DNA of 64,000 nt from Massilia agrisoli. GTDB taxonomy: Bacteria; Pseudomonadota; Gammaproteobacteria; Burkholderiales; Burkholderiaceae_D. The notes under the pieces are model-generated. The model worked only from the letters and a program-made list of their open reading frames with translations. It was not told where the DNA came from and did not search any database. The DNA is taken from positions 62,001-126,000 of the forward strand of contig NZ_JAJHPV010000021.1 in the NCBI RefSeq assembly GCF_020831365.1. The letters run 5' to 3'. Positions 1-9,353 of this stretch are shown here, one piece after another; position 1 is the stretch's first letter; the number at the start of each line of letters is the position of its first letter. The translations under genes and the position numbers were made by a program.

Positions 1-163
1 TTCGGGCGACTTCGACACCTATGAGCAAGACATGTCGAGCGACTGGGACCGCGTCAAGGGCAATTCGCGCCTGTCGTGGGACCAGGCCAAGTCGGCAACC
101 CGTGCAGCATGGCACCGCGTTGAGCGCGCCATTCCAGGCGACGCGGACGGCGACGGACGTTAA
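1..163 (+). CDS. C-terminal end of an unrecognised small protein (5' end outside window)
   Basis: An open frame enters at the left edge (codons begin at base 2) and stops at TAA 161-163. The visible 53 residues are strongly hydrophilic and contain regularly spaced tryptophans (SSDWDRVKG, LSWDQAKSATRAAW) followed by an acidic GDADGDGR tail. The W-x-x-[AV]-[KR] pattern recalls small stress-associated proteins of betaproteobacteria, but I cannot assign a family. A rho-independent terminator follows 30 bases later, so this is the last gene of its transcript. The start and N-terminal domains cannot be judged. Confidence 0.6.
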   Translation, partial: SGDFDTYEQDMSSDWDRVKGNSRLSWDQAKSATRAAWHRVERAIPGDADGDGR

Positions 164-193
164 TCGCCGCTGGCAGTAACAACGCCAGGCAAT

Positions 194-234
194 AAAAAAC
201 CCCTGCTTCCTGCGAAGGAAGCGGGGGTTTTTTC
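194..234 (+). terminator. Rho-independent terminator after the left-edge gene
   Basis: A stem with arms CCCCTGCTTCC and GGAAGCGGGGG (one bulged base) around a short loop is flanked by an A-run upstream and followed by TTTTTTC. It lies 31 bases after the stop codon at 161-163. The A-run on the other side means it could also work for minus-strand transcripts. Confidence 0.85.
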
Positions 235-253
235 TTTGGCTAAATCATCGGTA

Positions 254-337
254 CGTCGTGCCCGCGCAGGCGGGCATCCATGCGTCGCTGAATCGGGCTG
301 ACGCTAACGAGGGTTTCCCGCTTTCGCGGGAACGACG
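254..337. repeat. Family B palindromic intergenic repeat, copy 1
   Basis: Two inverted arms (CGTCGTGCCCGCGCAGGCGGG at the left, ending ...TTCGCGGGAACGACG at the right) enclose about 40 bases. Each arm is itself a small GC hairpin. Related copies occur at 11492-11562 and 44306-44384. It lies just downstream of the minus-strand yceI gene ending at 345, so its transcript could fold and end or stabilise that message. Confidence 0.75.
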
Positions 338-344
338 TTGTGAC

Positions 345-917
345 TTAGCTGTTTTTCAGCGCTTCGACTTCGATCTGCAGCTTTACTTCCGGCGCAAAGC
401 GCGGGGTGGCGTAGTTGATGCCGAAATCGGTGCGCTTGAACTCGGCCGAGGCGTCGGCGCCGCACTTTTCACGCTTGGTCATGCCGTCGATGATGCACTT
501 GAACTTGTTGATGGTCAGCGTGACCGGCTTGGTGACGCCGTGCAGGGTCAGTTCGCCTTCCACCGAGACCGGCGTGTCGCCGTTGAACTTGATCGACTTG
601 CCGATGTAGCGCGCTTCCGGGAATTTTTCGACGTCGAACATGTCGGCGTTTCTGGCGTGCGCATTCAGCTTGTCATGGCCGAAATCGATGCTGGCCGCGT
701 CGATGATGATTTCCATCGAGCCGGTTTTCTTTTCGCGGTCCAGCGTGATGGTGCCCTTGGTCGAATTGAACTTGCCGCGCAGGACGGAGATGCCCATGTG
801 GTCGGCCTCGAAGCTTGGATAGGTGTGGCCCGGATCGATGGTGTAGGTATCGGCGGCAAAAGCGATGCTGGCGGCGCCAGCGGTGGCGAGTGCAACGACC
901 AAGTGCTTGAATTTCAT
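345..917 (-). CDS. YceI family periplasmic protein
   Basis: 190 residues with a clear Sec signal peptide (basic start, hydrophobic core, cleavage after about residue 21, AFA/AD). The mature part is the YceI lipocalin-like beta-barrel, with the typical opening YTIDPGHTYPSFEADHMG and later blocks GELTLHGVTKPVTL and FKRTDFGINY. Family members bind polyisoprenoid or other hydrophobic ligands in the periplasm. Two Cys (FKCIIDG, EKCGAD) could form a disulfide, as in E. coli YceI. It is the last gene of a minus-strand group with a second YceI protein and cytochrome b561, an arrangement common for this family and suggesting a respiratory or quinone-related ligand. Confidence 0.9.
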   Translation of the reverse strand: MKFKHLVVALATAGAASIAFAADTYTIDPGHTYPSFEADHMGISVLRGKFNSTKGTITLDREKKTGSMEIIIDAASIDFGHDKLNAHARNADMFDVEKFPEARYIGKSIKFNGDTPVSVEGELTLHGVTKPVTLTINKFKCIIDGMTKREKCGADASAEFKRTDFGINYATPRFAPEVKLQIEVEALKNS

Positions 918-946
918 CGGGTTTTCCTTTTAATGGGAGTGAAAAT

Positions 947-1501
947 TTACTGGCCGGCCAAAACGCGGAACCGGATTACGACCTCGTCGGCAACCATGCT
1001 CGTGTCTTTCCACTCGCCGTCGCCGATATTGTAGGCAAGCCGCCTGATTGGCAGCGCACCCTCGAACAATTGCTTTCCGCCCTCGCTACGCACGGCCAGC
1101 GGGAAGCTGACATTGGCCGCCTTGCCTTTGATGGTGAGTTTGCCGGTGACGTTGAGCTTGCCCGGCCCGGCCGGCTTGATCGCCGAGGACACGAAGGTCG
1201 CCTTGGGGAACTGGGCCGAGTTGAACCAGTCTTTCTTGGCCACTTCGTTGTTCATGTCCGGGTCGCCCAGGTCGAGGCTGGCGGTCGTGATGTCCACACT
1301 GGCGCGGGCTGCTTCCGGTTTGGCCGGGTCGTAGTCGAGCTGGGCGCTGAAGGTGCGGAATGTCGCTTCGACCGGCACGTTCATCTGCTTGAAGGTCGCG
1401 GTGATGGAACTTTTGGCGGTGTCGGTTTTCAGCGGGGCGGCGCCGGCCGCCAGCGTGACCGCCAGGAGCGAGGCCAGCAGTGGGCCACGGGTCAGGATCA
1501 T
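947..1501 (-). CDS. YceI family periplasmic protein (second copy)
   Basis: The ATG at 1501 is preferred: it has a GGAG motif 7-8 bases upstream and is followed at once by a signal peptide (MILTRGPLLASLLAVTLAAGAA). A longer in-frame extension overlaps the cytochrome b561 stop. The 184-residue product has the YceI barrel, ending VADEVVIRFRVLAGQ. It differs clearly from its neighbour at 345-917 (no Cys pair in the same place), so these are old paralogues and not a recent duplication. The gene follows cytochrome b561 directly; the three genes are probably one transcript. Confidence 0.85.
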   Translation of the reverse strand: MILTRGPLLASLLAVTLAAGAAPLKTDTAKSSITATFKQMNVPVEATFRTFSAQLDYDPAKPEAARASVDITTASLDLGDPDMNNEVAKKDWFNSAQFPKATFVSSAIKPAGPGKLNVTGKLTIKGKAANVSFPLAVRSEGGKQLFEGALPIRRLAYNIGDGEWKDTSMVADEVVIRFRVLAGQ

Positions 1502-1520
1502 CAGGGTCTCCAGTAGAAAG

Positions 1521-2075
1521 TTAAGGCAGCATGCGGCGCAACACGCCATCGCGGTCGACGAACTGGTGCTTCAGCGCAGCAGCCACGTGCACGCCGACCG
1601 CACCGGCCAGCAGCATGTTGAGCCAGTAGTGCACGCCCTTGAGGACGGGCTTGAGTCCGGGATTGGCGTCGATCAGCACCGGCAGCTCGAACAGGCCGAG
1701 GTAGACGACCGGCACGCCGGACGCGAGGCTGTAGAAGTAGCCCGACAGCGGCACCGCGAAAATCAGCACGTACAGCAGGATGTGCAGGCCGTTCGCGGCG
1801 CGCTGCTGCCAGCGCGCCATGGTGTCCGGGTAAGCGGGGGCGGGGTGGAACAGGCGCCACAGCACGCGCAGCACGGCCAGCATCAGGACGGTCACGCCAA
1901 TCCACTTATGCCACGAAAAATAGCGCAGCTTGGTGGGCGTCAGGCCGGGGATGTCGGTCATCACCAGTCCGAGCGTGAAAACGGCCACCACCAGCACCGC
2001 GACCAGCCAGTGAAACAGCATGGCAGTGGAGGTGTATCGTTGCCGCATGGAACTGGTTAGCTTGATCGTACTCAT
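1521..2075 (-). CDS. Cytochrome b561 family protein
   Basis: Four predicted membrane helices with His residues at the expected positions for two b-type haems: FHWL in helix 1, SWHKWIG in helix 2, NGLHILLY in helix 3 and VGVHVAAALKHQF in helix 4. The family moves electrons from the quinol pool in the inner membrane. The start is uncertain: ATG codons at 2075 and 2048 and a TTG at 2096 are possible and none has a strong ribosome site; 2075 is my choice. It leads the operon with two YceI genes, a recurrent association in proteobacteria. Confidence 0.85.
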   Translation of the reverse strand: MSTIKLTSSMRQRYTSTAMLFHWLVAVLVVAVFTLGLVMTDIPGLTPTKLRYFSWHKWIGVTVLMLAVLRVLWRLFHPAPAYPDTMARWQQRAANGLHILLYVLIFAVPLSGYFYSLASGVPVVYLGLFELPVLIDANPGLKPVLKGVHYWLNMLLAGAVGVHVAAALKHQFVDRDGVLRRMLP

Positions 2076-2274
2076 TAGAACGAATATACCAGACAAAAGG
2101 AATTGACGTTTAAACGCCTCATTCTGATGCCATTACACTATCACGCCGCGCGTTGTTCGTACGGAACAGGCCGCCTCGGAATGTAAAATAATCGCGTTGC
2201 CTGCCATAATGGTGAATAATGGCTTGCAGCAACATTTACTACCGTCACGGTAGCCGGGGAACCAGGGGAGCATC

Positions 2275-4245
2275 ATGGAGTCTGTCCACCAGCCGCACGC
2301 CGTCGCTTACGTCCCGACGTACCGCCGCGCCTTGCTCGCGCCATTGGCATCGTTGTTGCTGGCGCTGCCAGCCCATGCCGAATACGCCGATGTGCGCGAC
2401 ATGGCGGACCTGTCGATTGAAGAGCTGGCCAACATTCAGATTACCTCGGTATCGAAAAATCCGGAGCCGCTCGGCAGCGCCGCCGCCTCCGTGTTCGTCA
2501 TCACCGCCGACGACATCCGCCGATCCGGCGCCAGCAGCGTGCCGGAAGCACTGCGGCTCGCGCCCAACCTGCAGGTCGCCCAGTCCAGCGTGGCCGGCTA
2601 TGCGATCACTGCGCGTGGCCTAAATGGCAGCAACAACAGCGCGCCCAACAAACTGCTGGTGCTGATCGACGGCCGTTCGGTCTACTCGCCATTCTTCTCC
2701 GGCGTGTTCTGGGATGCGCAGGACCTGATGCTCGACGATGTGGAGCGCATCGAAGTCGTCAGCGGGCCGGGCGGCACCTTGTGGGGCGTCAACGCGGTCA
2801 ACGGCGTCATCAACATCATCACGCGTTCGGCCGCCAACACGGCGGGCAGCCTGGCGACCCTGGACGCCGGCAACCGCGGGGCGCAAGTCGCGTTCCGGCA
2901 GGGCTGGGCCACGCCGCACGGCGGCTGGCGGGTCTACGCCAAGCATCTCGAAGCCAGCCATACCGAGCTGGCCAGCGGCGCCCGTGTCAACGACGCGCGC
3001 CACCAGTCGCAGCTGGGTTTTCGCGCGGACTGGAACAGGGACGCCGACCGCTTCAGCCTTCACGGCAGTGCCTACCGGGGCGCGAACCAGCAGCCGGAGC
3101 CGGGCCTGATCGCCGTCAGCGGCACCACGCTCAAGCTAGGAACGGTCGATACCTCGGGCGTCAACCTGACAGGCAGCTGGACGCGCCAACTCGCCGATGG
3201 CGGCAGCATCAGCCTCCAGGCCTACCTCGACCACACCCAGCGCACGGTGCCGCCGACCTTCTCCGAACTGCTCAACATCGCCGACATCCAGTTCCAGCAC
3301 TCGCTGCGGCCGGCCGGCAAGCACCGCATCGTCTGGGGCGCGAACTACCGCCACGCGTGGGATAACGTCACCAACAGCGAAACCATCGCCTTCCTGCCGG
3401 CCGAAGTCGAGCAAGACTGGTCCAGCCTGTTTGCGCAGGACGAGATCAGCCTGCGCGACAACCTGCGCCTGACGATGGGCGCGCGCATCGAGCGCAACGA
3501 TTACACCGGCAACGAGTTCCTGCCGACGCTGCGCCTCGCGTGGCAGGCGGCGCCCACGCATTCCTTGTGGGCGGCTGCCTCGCGCACGGTGCGCGCGCCA
3601 TCGCGGCTTGATGCCGACGCTTATATTCCGGGCCGCCCGCCTTACCTGCTGCGCGGGGGACTACGGGTGCGCTCGGAGGTGGCCAAGGTATTCGAGCTGG
3701 GCTACCGCGGCCAGCCGCTGCCGGGCGTCTCGTACTCGGCGACGGTGTTCCACAACGACTACGACCACTTGCGCACCCAGGAGGTTGACGCGAGCCGTAC
3801 GTTTATCGTGTTCGACAGCCTGATGGAAGGCAAGGCGAACGGCATCGAGATGTGGGGCAGTGTCCAGGCCTCGCCGACCTGGCGCCTGAGCGCGGGGTTC
3901 ACCGCGCTACACCAGAGCATGCAGCTCAAGCCGGGCAGCAATGACCTGGCCGGGCCGGGCACGGCGGGCAAGGACCCGTCGCACACGGTGCAGCTGCGCT
4001 CGACGTATAACATCGCGCGGGGCAAGGATCTGGAGGTTGCGGTGCGCAAGGTGGCGGAGCTGGACCAGGCAGCCGTGCCGGGTTATACCGCGGTCGATGC
4101 GCGCTTCGGGTGGCAGGTCAATCCTGAGTTCGAAGTGTCGGTGACGGCGCACAATCTCAATGGCGATCACCCGGAGTACGGGCCGGCCGCAACGCGCTCG
4201 GAGATTCCGCGCTCGCTGGCCGTGCGGCTGGTGTGGGGAATTTGA
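2275..4245 (+). CDS. TonB-dependent outer-membrane receptor
   Basis: 656 residues; the ATG has GGGGAG 4-9 bases upstream. A signal peptide ends near residue 35 (LPAHA). The plug domain follows (about 50-165), opening with DLSIEELANIQITSVSKNPE, and carries plug landmarks VPEALRLAPNLQV, LVLIDGRSVY and DVERIEVVSGPGGTLWG. The rest is a 22-strand-type barrel. Receptors of this subgroup take up siderophores, haem or other large ligands with TonB-ExbBD energy; the ligand cannot be told from sequence. It is transcribed alone, divergent from the cytochrome b561 operon, with a terminator right after the stop. The C-terminal residue is Ile, not the usual aromatic residue. Confidence 0.9.
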   Translation: MESVHQPHAVAYVPTYRRALLAPLASLLLALPAHAEYADVRDMADLSIEELANIQITSVSKNPEPLGSAAASVFVITADDIRRSGASSVPEALRLAPNLQVAQSSVAGYAITARGLNGSNNSAPNKLLVLIDGRSVYSPFFSGVFWDAQDLMLDDVERIEVVSGPGGTLWGVNAVNGVINIITRSAANTAGSLATLDAGNRGAQVAFRQGWATPHGGWRVYAKHLEASHTELASGARVNDARHQSQLGFRADWNRDADRFSLHGSAYRGANQQPEPGLIAVSGTTLKLGTVDTSGVNLTGSWTRQLADGGSISLQAYLDHTQRTVPPTFSELLNIADIQFQHSLRPAGKHRIVWGANYRHAWDNVTNSETIAFLPAEVEQDWSSLFAQDEISLRDNLRLTMGARIERNDYTGNEFLPTLRLAWQAAPTHSLWAAASRTVRAPSRLDADAYIPGRPPYLLRGGLRVRSEVAKVFELGYRGQPLPGVSYSATVFHNDYDHLRTQEVDASRTFIVFDSLMEGKANGIEMWGSVQASPTWRLSAGFTALHQSMQLKPGSNDLAGPGTAGKDPSHTVQLRSTYNIARGKDLEVAVRKVAELDQAAVPGYTAVDARFGWQVNPEFEVSVTAHNLNGDHPEYGPAATRSEIPRSLAVRLVWGI

Positions 4246-4252
4246 CGGGGCC

Positions 4253-4282
4253 GGCGGACGCGCTCGCATCCGCCGCTTTTTT
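4253..4282 (+). terminator. Rho-independent terminator between converging genes
   Basis: Arms GGCGGA (4253-4258) and TCCGCC (4269-4274) are followed by GCTTTTTT. The stem resembles a minimal copy of repeat family A (GGCGGATGCGC type), so a repeat fragment appears to serve as terminator for the receptor gene. The purB gene ends on the other strand at 4289. Confidence 0.75.
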
Positions 4283-4288
4283 AACCCC

Positions 4289-5782
<1,494 letters not shown>

Positions 5783-5792
5783 TTATAAGCCT

Positions 5793-6404
5793 ATGAAACT
5801 GATCGGTTCGCTTGCCAGCCCTTACGTCCGCAAGGTGCGCGTGGTCCTCGCCGAGAAAAAGCTCGACTACGACTACGAGCTTGAAAACGTCTGGGCCCCG
5901 GATACCAAAATCAACGCGTCCAACCCGCTGGGCAAAGTGCCGTGCCTGATGATGGAAGACGGCAGCCCGATGTACGACTCGCGCGTGATCGCCGAATACC
6001 TCGACACCCTGACCCCGGTGTGCAAGCTGCTGCCGCCCAATGGCCGCGACCGCGCCAACGTCAAGGTGTGGGAGGCGCTGGCCGACGGCGTGCTCGATGC
6101 GGCCGTGCTGGTGCGCCTCGAAAAAACCCTGCGCCCGCCCGAGCAGCAGAGCCAGGCCTGGATCGACCGCCAGATGGCCAAGGTCGGCGCCGGCCTGGCC
6201 GTGATGTCGCAAGACCTGGGCGAGTCGCCGTTCTGCATGGGCACCCACTACACGCTGGCTGACGTGGCCGTCGGCTGCGCGCTGGGCTGGCTGGCTTTCC
6301 GCTTCCCCGACATCGACTGGCGCGGCGACTATCCGAACCTGGCGCGCCTGTACGACAAGCTGTCCGAGCGCCAGTCGTTCCGCGACACGGTACCGCAACA
6401 GTAA
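5793..6404 (+). CDS. Glutathione S-transferase family protein
   Basis: 203 residues from the ATG at 5793; the N-terminal thioredoxin-like domain begins immediately (MKLIGSLASPYVRKVRVVL), with Ser9 at the usual catalytic position, the cis-Pro region NPLGKVPCLMM and the ES/DS block YDSRVIAEYLD. An all-helical C-terminal domain follows from about residue 85. This is the type of small soluble GST found in many copies in betaproteobacteria; the substrate is unknown. It is divergent from purB and lies 15 bases upstream of the sugar kinase gene, so the two may be co-transcribed. Confidence 0.9.
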   Translation: MKLIGSLASPYVRKVRVVLAEKKLDYDYELENVWAPDTKINASNPLGKVPCLMMEDGSPMYDSRVIAEYLDTLTPVCKLLPPNGRDRANVKVWEALADGVLDAAVLVRLEKTLRPPEQQSQAWIDRQMAKVGAGLAVMSQDLGESPFCMGTHYTLADVAVGCALGWLAFRFPDIDWRGDYPNLARLYDKLSERQSFRDTVPQQ

Positions 6405-6419
6405 GCGCGGGCCGGCCTG

Positions 6420-7343
6420 ATGACGACGGTGGTGTTTGGCGAGGCGCTGGTCGACGACTTCGGCGGCGACCAGGTGGTGGGCGGCGCGCCGTTCAACGTG
6501 GCGCGCCACCTCGCCGCCTTCATGGCGCCGCAGCTGATGGTCACGCGCGTGGGGGCGGACCGCAACGGCAACCTGGTGCGCGCGGAGTTCGAACGCTTCG
6601 CGATGTCCGCGCGCGGCCTGCAGGTCGATCCGATGGAAGAAACCGGCCGCGTGCTTGTCGAGCGCAGCGGCGACGGCCATCGTTTCATTATCCTGCCCAA
6701 GCAGGCGTATGACTTCATCGCCGCCGACGCCGCACTCGCCGCGGTGCGCGAAGTGAAACCAACGGCGTTTTACTTCGGCACCCTGGCCCAGCGCGGCGAT
6801 CGTTCACGCGAGGCGCTGTTCGCGCTGCTGGGCGCCGCCACCGCCACCCGCTTCCTCGACCTGAACCTGCGCCCAGGCCAGTGCGACAACGATTGCCTGG
6901 AGCGTTCGCTGTCGGCCGCCGACATCGTCAAAGTCAATGAAGACGAGCTGCAAACGCTGTTGCGCCAGTTCCTCGGTATCGACGGTCCCGCCGACGCGAT
7001 GGGGTTTGAGGACGTGCACGCGGCCTGCGCCGCGCTGGTAAAGAAGTTCAGGCTGGAGGCCTTGGTGGTCACCCTGGGCCATCGCGGCTCGGTGTACTTT
7101 GGCGCGGACGGTACGATGATCGCCAACCGCGACACGCCGGCGCCGCCTTACGTGATCGACACGGTCGGTGCGGGCGATGCGTTCTCGGCGATTTTTTTGC
7201 TGGGCCGCGCGCTTGGCTGGCCGCTGGCGCAAACCCTCACGCGCGCCAACGAGTTTGCCGGCGCGGTGTGCGCGATACCCGGAGCGGTACCGCGCGACAT
7301 GGGATTCTACGACAGGTGGGTGGCGCGCTGGCGCGCCGCCTGA
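6420..7343 (+). CDS. PfkB family carbohydrate kinase
   Basis: 307 residues, ATG at 6420. It has the ribokinase-like fold: GGAPFNVARHLA near the N-terminus (substrate lid region) and the C-terminal PfkB signature DTVGAGDAF at residues 247-255, with catalytic Asp253 and the anion-hole GAG. The LNLRPGQCDN block matches the sugar kinase family. The class includes fructokinases, ketogluconate kinases and adenosine kinases; substrate choice cannot be made here. It follows the GST gene by 15 bases and converges on bfr. Confidence 0.88.
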   Translation: MTTVVFGEALVDDFGGDQVVGGAPFNVARHLAAFMAPQLMVTRVGADRNGNLVRAEFERFAMSARGLQVDPMEETGRVLVERSGDGHRFIILPKQAYDFIAADAALAAVREVKPTAFYFGTLAQRGDRSREALFALLGAATATRFLDLNLRPGQCDNDCLERSLSAADIVKVNEDELQTLLRQFLGIDGPADAMGFEDVHAACAALVKKFRLEALVVTLGHRGSVYFGADGTMIANRDTPAPPYVIDTVGAGDAFSAIFLLGRALGWPLAQTLTRANEFAGAVCAIPGAVPRDMGFYDRWVARWRAA

Positions 7344-7356
7344 CGTAGCCGCCAGG

Positions 7357-7827
7357 TCATTCGCCCATCTGGCTCTGCAGGTAGTTCTGGATGCCGATCT
7401 TGACGATCAGGTCCAGCTGCGTTTCGAGCCATTCGATGTGCTCTTCGGTGTCCTCGAGGATCTGCAGGAACAGGTCGCGCGACACGTAGTCCGCCGCCTT
7501 CTCGCTTTCCGCGATGCCTTCCTTGACCGTGACCTGGGCGGCTTTTTCAAGCTGCAGGTCGGCTTCGAGCATCTCCTGGGTCGACTCGCCGATCAGCAGC
7601 TTGTGCAGCGCCTGCAGGTTTGGCAGGCCGTCGAGCATCAGGATGCGGTCGATCAGCTTGTCCGCATGCTTCATCTCGCCGATCGATTCGTCGTACTCCT
7701 TCTTGCCGAGCTTTTCAAAGCCCCAGTGGCGGTACATGCGCGCGTGCAGGAAGTACTGGTTGACGGCGGTCAGCTCATTGGTGAGCTGCGCGTTCAGCAG
7801 ACGGATGATGTTTGGATCGCCCTTCAT
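7357..7827 (-). CDS. bfr: Bacterioferritin
   Basis: 156 residues, the standard length. All ferroxidase-centre ligands are at textbook positions: Glu18, Glu51, His54, Glu94, Glu127 and His130; Met52, the haem ligand between subunits, is also present (GEMKHADK). The 24-mer stores iron as a ferric mineral in the cytoplasm. It is the last gene of the minus-strand group bfd-tonB-bfr, beside its release partner Bfd. Its own promoter may lie in the 72 bases between it and tonB, since Bfr and Bfd normally respond to iron in opposite directions. Confidence 0.96.
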   Translation of the reverse strand: MKGDPNIIRLLNAQLTNELTAVNQYFLHARMYRHWGFEKLGKKEYDESIGEMKHADKLIDRILMLDGLPNLQALHKLLIGESTQEMLEADLQLEKAAQVTVKEGIAESEKAADYVSRDLFLQILEDTEEHIEWLETQLDLIVKIGIQNYLQSQMGE

Positions 7828-7899
7828 GGGATGCTTTCGAAAATGGTGGGTATTCCACCATCATAGCAAACCGACACGCCTGCCGCAAAAGGCGCGTGC

Positions 7900-8601
7900 T
7901 CAGCCGAGCTGGAAGTTGAGCGGAACGATCACAAAAACGGCCACCGGGCGGCCATCTTCGACATGGGGTTTGAACAGCGCGCGCAGGGCAGCCTGGCGCC
8001 CGGCTTCGTCGAGGCGGGAGGAACCCGACGAATGCTGCACCAGCACCTGGTCGGGCCGGCCCTTCTCATTGACCAGCACGCGCAGCACCACCTTGCCCTG
8101 TTCGCCCATGCGGCGCGACTGCGACGGGTAGACCGGCTGCGGCGGCTGGATGTACTCCACGCCGCTGGAAATGGTTTTCGGGCCCGCTTGCGGCGCAGGC
8201 GCCGCTGCGCTTGCCTCTGCCACGCGCAGCGGCTCGGCAGTTGCCGGCGCGGGCGCAGCGGGAGGAGGCGGCAGGGTAATGGCGTCAGGCGCGCGCGCCA
8301 CTTCGATGACCGGGACGGGCACCACGACAGGTGGCGGCAATTGCGCCAGGGTGACGGTTTTAGGGGCTGCGGGAGGAGCCGGGGCGGGCGGTTCGGGCTC
8401 CGTTGCGACGAAGCTTACCTCGACCACCTGGGGCAGGGCGACTTCGGCAACACGGGCCAGCAGGCCGCTCGAGATCAGGTAAAACAGCAGTGCGTGAAGG
8501 GCGACGACGGCGGAAATCGGGCCGAACCTGGCGCGCAGCCGCCCGATGAGCGGCGCTGCACCGCTGAAATCGGTGCCGTTGGACCAGGCCATCGCGCTCA
8601 T
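7900..8601 (-). CDS. tonB: TonB family energy-transducing protein
   Basis: 233 residues: a short cytoplasmic start, one membrane anchor at about 25-48 (ISAVVALHALLFYLISSGLL, including the His typical of TonB helices), a Pro/Ala-rich periplasmic spacer (about 68-145) and a C-terminal TonB domain (about 150-233) with YPSQSRRMGEQGKVVLRVLV and the RPDQVLVQHSSG block. It links ExbB-ExbD proton energy to outer-membrane receptors. It sits between bfd and bfr behind a Fur box; an exbB-exbD pair lies at 42.8-43.9 kb. Seven bases separate it from bfd. Whether it is the main TonB or a specialised copy is unknown. Confidence 0.88.
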   Translation of the reverse strand: MSAMAWSNGTDFSGAAPLIGRLRARFGPISAVVALHALLFYLISSGLLARVAEVALPQVVEVSFVATEPEPPAPAPPAAPKTVTLAQLPPPVVVPVPVIEVARAPDAITLPPPPAAPAPATAEPLRVAEASAAAPAPQAGPKTISSGVEYIQPPQPVYPSQSRRMGEQGKVVLRVLVNEKGRPDQVLVQHSSGSSRLDEAGRQAALRALFKPHVEDGRPVAVFVIVPLNFQLG

Positions 8602-8608
8602 GGCACTG

Positions 8609-8821
8609 TCACGCCGCCTGGGTGGTGCGGAACGACAATTCGGTGATGCGGGTGGTGCTCTCGACGTGCGCGCTCAGGACTTCTTCGGCATAGCTTTCGC
8701 ACTTGCCGCAGCAGGTTGCTACGCCGAGGGTTTCGCGCAGCTCGGCCATGGACGACAGGCCAAGGTCGACCGCCTGGCGGATTTCGCGGTCGGAGATGTT
8801 GTTGCAGACGCAGACGATCAT
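8609..8821 (-). CDS. bfd: Bacterioferritin-associated ferredoxin
   Basis: 70 residues. The four [2Fe-2S] ligands are exactly where E. coli Bfd has them: Cys4, Cys6, Cys38 and Cys41 (MIVCVCNNIS and TCCGKC). Bfd reduces the core of bacterioferritin to release iron under starvation. The start ATG at 8821 has AGGG about 8 bases upstream. It is first in the bfd-tonB-bfr group, and a perfect Fur-type palindrome lies 50 bases upstream, which fits induction at low iron. Confidence 0.95.
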   Translation of the reverse strand: MIVCVCNNISDREIRQAVDLGLSSMAELRETLGVATCCGKCESYAEEVLSAHVESTTRITELSFRTTQAA

Positions 8822-8849
8822 GGCATTACCCTGTCCAGTATGAAGAAGC

Positions 8850-8863
8850 CGACAATATTGTCG
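8850..8863. promoter_or_regulatory. 14-bp perfect palindrome in the bfd leader
   Basis: CGACAATATTGTCG reads the same on both strands and lies between the Fur box and the bfd start. Read on the minus strand, TATTGT within it could be the -10 of bfd with TTCGCA 16 bases upstream inside the Fur box. It may be a second operator or just the -10 region. Confidence 0.35.
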
Positions 8864-8870
8864 TTTTCTC

Positions 8871-8891
8871 TAATGCGAATCATTCGCATTA
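8871..8891. promoter_or_regulatory. Fur box upstream of bfd (and feoA)
   Basis: Two perfect 10-bp arms, TAATGCGAAT and its complement ATTCGCATTA, flank a single C. This is the Fur-box layout (interlocking NATWAT/GATAAT-like hexamers) in its betaproteobacterial AATGCGAAT-N-ATTCGCATT form. It lies between divergent iron genes bfd and feoA, and Fur itself is encoded at 40869-41297. Confidence 0.88.
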
Positions 8892-8967
8892 CGGTTCGTA
8901 TTTTGGACCAGTTTCACAAGTGGTGCAAGCGATTTTGTTGGGAAATTCGTCGGCGATGACGATTTTT

Positions 8968-9007
8968 TTGATCTAGCTTAGCTACTCAAATAGTAATAAT
9001 TCGCATT
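8968..9007 (+). promoter_or_regulatory. feoA promoter with a second, imperfect Fur box
   Basis: TTGATC (8968-8973), a 17-base spacer and TAGTAA (8991-8996) form a plausible sigma-70 promoter for feoAB. Overlapping the -10 at 8989-9007 is AATAGTAAT-A-ATTCGCATT: its right arm is identical to the perfect Fur box at 8871-8891, and 6 of 9 positions of the left arm pair. Repressor binding here would block RNA polymerase. Confidence 0.6.
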
Positions 9008-9080
9008 TAGGTTTATGATGCAAAGGTGCGACAAGGCCGCCATACCCAGCCGGTCGCCCCAAACCTGAAAGAAGCGACAC

Positions 9081-9350
9081 ATGACACTTGCACCTACCCT
9101 GACCACACTCGACGCCCTTGCGGCGGGCAAGAGCGCCACCGTAATCCATCTCGCGCCGAGCGAACGCCATGACGGCGACAACGGTGTGGACGTGTCGCGC
9201 CGCCTGATGGAACTGGGGTTCGTGCCGGGTGAGCGCATCCGCATGCTCAAGCGCCTGCCGGGCGGCGATCCGGTTGCCGTCAAGGTAGGCCAGTCCACGT
9301 TTGCACTGCGCCGCTATGAAGCCGCGCTGGTCTCGATCCAGCCGGAGTAA
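9081..9350 (+). CDS. feoA: Ferrous iron transport protein A
   Basis: 89 residues; SH3-like FeoA domain with the conserved RRLMELGFVPGERIRML block and a terminal strand pair ending ALRRYEAALVSIQ. FeoA is a cytoplasmic protein needed for FeoB function in ferrous iron import. The ATG at 9081 has AAAGAAG upstream. The gene is followed after 3 bases by feoB. Expression is probably Fur-controlled (boxes at 8871-8891 and 8989-9007). The first 15 or so residues are a low-complexity extension. Confidence 0.92.
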   Translation: MTLAPTLTTLDALAAGKSATVIHLAPSERHDGDNGVDVSRRLMELGFVPGERIRMLKRLPGGDPVAVKVGQSTFALRRYEAALVSIQPE

Positions 9351-9353
9351 GCG

